Shown: one piece after another, positions 62,999-64,000 of the stretch
Layout: each line of letters opens with the position of its first letter
Position numbering within the stretch: the first letter of the stretch is position 1
Assembly (NCBI RefSeq): GCF_003268635.1
Contig: NZ_CP029639.1
Span: 2,553,501 to 2,617,500, forward strand
Origin: Paenibacillus sp. DCT19
GTDB taxonomy: Bacteria; Bacillota; Bacilli; Paenibacillales; Paenibacillaceae
Length of the DNA: 64,000 nt
Direction: 5' to 3'
Program-made: the position numbers and the translations under genes
Notes under the pieces: model-generated
The model's database searches: none
The model's input: only the letters and a program-made list of their open reading frames with translations
What the model was told of the DNA's origin: nothing

Positions 62999-63496
62999 AT
63001 GAAAATTATCGTGATCTCGGATACGCATTTACCCCGAAAAGCACGTGAATTGCCTGAGCCGCTTGTACAAGAGCTGTCCGATGCTGATCTTATTTTGCAT
63101 GCAGGTGATTGGTCTGACTGGAATGTGTACAAGCTGCTGAGCACCTATGCGCCAGTAGCTGGCGTGACAGGTAATACGGACCCGGTAGAAATTGCGGATA
63201 AGCTGGGGTTTTCTCGTATTGTCGAAGCAGATGGTCTTCGGATTGGGCTGGTGCATGGTCATCAGGGCTCGAAATCGACAGAACAAAATGCCATTCAGAC
63301 CTTTGCGGGACAGCAAGTAGACGCCATTGTATATGGACACTCACATATTCCGGTTATGCATACGGTTGATGACGTGTTAGTATTCAATCCCGGCTCTCCG
63401 ACGGATCGACGTTTTCAGAAACAGTATTCGTTTGGCATCATGAAAACACATCTTGGCAAGCTACAGGCAGAGCATGTGTTTTTTGATCGGAAGTAA
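62999..63496 (+). CDS. MJ0936/YsnB-type metallophosphoesterase
   Basis: A 165-residue calcineurin-like phosphodiesterase of the small YfcE/MJ0936 type. Metal motifs are visible in order: ISDTHLPRKAR, LHAGDWSD, TGNTDP, LVHGHQG and YGHSHIPV. It should hydrolyse a phosphodiester. ATG 62999 follows AGGAAGGTG; the four-residue longer frame is not needed. A terminator follows. Confidence 0.92.
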   Translation: MKIIVISDTHLPRKARELPEPLVQELSDADLILHAGDWSDWNVYKLLSTYAPVAGVTGNTDPVEIADKLGFSRIVEADGLRIGLVHGHQGSKSTEQNAIQTFAGQQVDAIVYGHSHIPVMHTVDDVLVFNPGSPTDRRFQKQYSFGIMKTHLGKLQAEHVFFDRK

Positions 63497-63553
63497 GAGG
63501 GCTGTGAGATTAGCTAGTTTATATTCTAATGCTATTCATTTTGTGATTAGACC

Positions 63554-63597
63554 AAGTGCCGATATTCTCTTGAGCAGAGAGTATTGGCACTTTTTTT
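63554..63597 (+). terminator. Terminator of the phosphoesterase gene
   Basis: AAGTGCC and GGCACTT pair, extended by ATA/TAT and TCTCT/AGAGA, and are followed by T7. Confidence 0.85.
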
Positions 63598-63769
63598 GTT
63601 TTTTATAATGTGACCTTACATGAGAAACCCACGCTTACTTCTTTCTTGATGACAAAATGTTATCTCTGAATGGGGAAAATGGTCTAACTGTTATCTCTCA
63701 TTCATCTGTTAACGAAAAGCCCTGTTGACTCAGTTCCGGGAGTGATACAATGCGCTTACAACCATAAAA

Positions 63770-63783
63770 TGAATACGTTTACA
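63770..63783 (+). promoter_or_regulatory. Candidate cre (CcpA) site
   Basis: TGAATACGTTTACA matches the CcpA consensus TGnAAnCGnTnnCA with one mismatch. It lies between a TACAAT -10-like sequence and the ribosome site of the next gene, a roadblock position. Confidence 0.4.
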
Positions 63784-63793
63784 TAAGGAGCTG

Positions 63794-64000
63794 ATGGTTT
63801 TGAAATGGTCAGTATTTACGGTGGCAACTCCTGATCTCAATGCGGAAGAGTTAGCAGCAGCGGCAGCTTCAGCCGGAATAGATGGGATTGAATGGAGATT
63901 TCGCGGAATACCGGAAGATGCTATGCAGGAAGAGCCGTCCTATTGGCGGAACAATCGGTGCTCCATAGATCCCGCCTCATGGGAGAAACAAACTCCGATA
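63794..64000 (+). CDS. Sugar phosphate isomerase/epimerase-like protein, cut by the window end
   Basis: Only the first 69 codons are present. VLKWSVFTVATPDLNAEELAAAAASAGIDGIEWRFRG is the start of a xylose-isomerase-like TIM barrel, as in IolE/IolI-type isomerases and epimerases. The ATG at 63794 is only 3 bases from AAGGAG; a TTG at 63800, 9 bases away, may be the true start. The candidate cre site upstream fits a role in sugar use. Substrate unknown. Confidence 0.75.
   Translation, partial: MVLKWSVFTVATPDLNAEELAAAAASAGIDGIEWRFRGIPEDAMQEEPSYWRNNRCSIDPASWEKQTPI

Noticed and set aside
1..64000. CRISPR arrays, tRNA or rRNA genes, transposases, prophage genes
   Set aside because: None seen: no regularly spaced repeats, no tRNA-like cloverleaf sequence with conserved TTCGAAT arm, no transposase or phage-type proteins.

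Overview
The window reads as a chromosomal segment of an endospore-forming Firmicute, most likely Paenibacillus (inference). It has the Bacillus-type order recA, recX, rny, ymdB, spoVS, miaB, ymcA (ricA), a bacillithiol-linked ypdA, a T-box in front of argS, and consensus sigma-A promoters and Shine-Dalgarno sites. Most genes lie on the plus strand. No rRNA, tRNA, CRISPR array, insertion sequence or prophage was seen.

Region by region: 1-10 kb is the core recA-recX-rny-ymdB-spoVS block, a dipeptidase, pduL, miaB and ricA. 10-14 kb is an NAD-salvage group: an NrtR-like Nudix protein, a nicotinamidase-like hydrolase and pncB. 14-19 kb holds a membrane protein, a YhdH/AcuI reductase, a lipoprotein, moaB, a CobW metallochaperone and a Cys-rich Csp3-type copper-storage protein. 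19-24 kb is T-box-argS, an ABC transporter, a possible HEPN-type protein and a YdcF-like protein. 24-31 kb, on the minus strand, is a TetR operon and a heterodimeric BmrCD-like exporter behind a long leader with a short ORF and a terminator. 31-39 kb is accessory metabolism and stress: an HesB/YneR protein, a Nudix protein, ypdA, an ArsR-DUF2087 regulator, a second leader-ORF/terminator module in front of an RsgA-like GTPase, an L,D-transpeptidase, a GNAT protein and an aldehyde dehydrogenase. 40.4-50.6 kb is a compact, divergent type VII secretion (T7SS) locus. 50.7-64 kb has a short-chain dehydrogenase, hrpB, a YflT-type stress protein, a DUF202 remnant, an acyltransferase, a homologue of the replication terminator protein RTP, a Gfo/Idh oxidoreductase, an MFS transporter with an ArsR-type regulator, YteA, a DivIVA-domain protein, an Rrf2 regulator, a phosphodiesterase and the start of a sugar-isomerase-like gene.

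The most interesting system is the T7SS locus. It encodes a YukD/EsaB ubiquitin-like protein, an EssC ATPase without the usual N-terminal FHA domains, an unrecognised 276-residue protein, a long WXG-like protein, a WXG100 protein with its own promoter and terminator, a membrane protein built like EssB (kinase fold, one membrane segment, outer coiled coil) but keeping catalytic kinase residues, a VWA protein and a PP2C phosphatase. EsaA and EssA are not adjacent. The last three genes resemble a kinase-VWA-phosphatase triad.

Other notable items are two leader-peptide/terminator modules, a family of about 180-bp structured repeats with terminal inverted repeats (two full copies and one collapsed copy inside the T7SS locus), an RTP homologue, and five genes (spoVS, miaB, an SDR gene, hrpB, an MFS gene) that each lack exactly one base. 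The last pattern looks more like sequencing error than decay.
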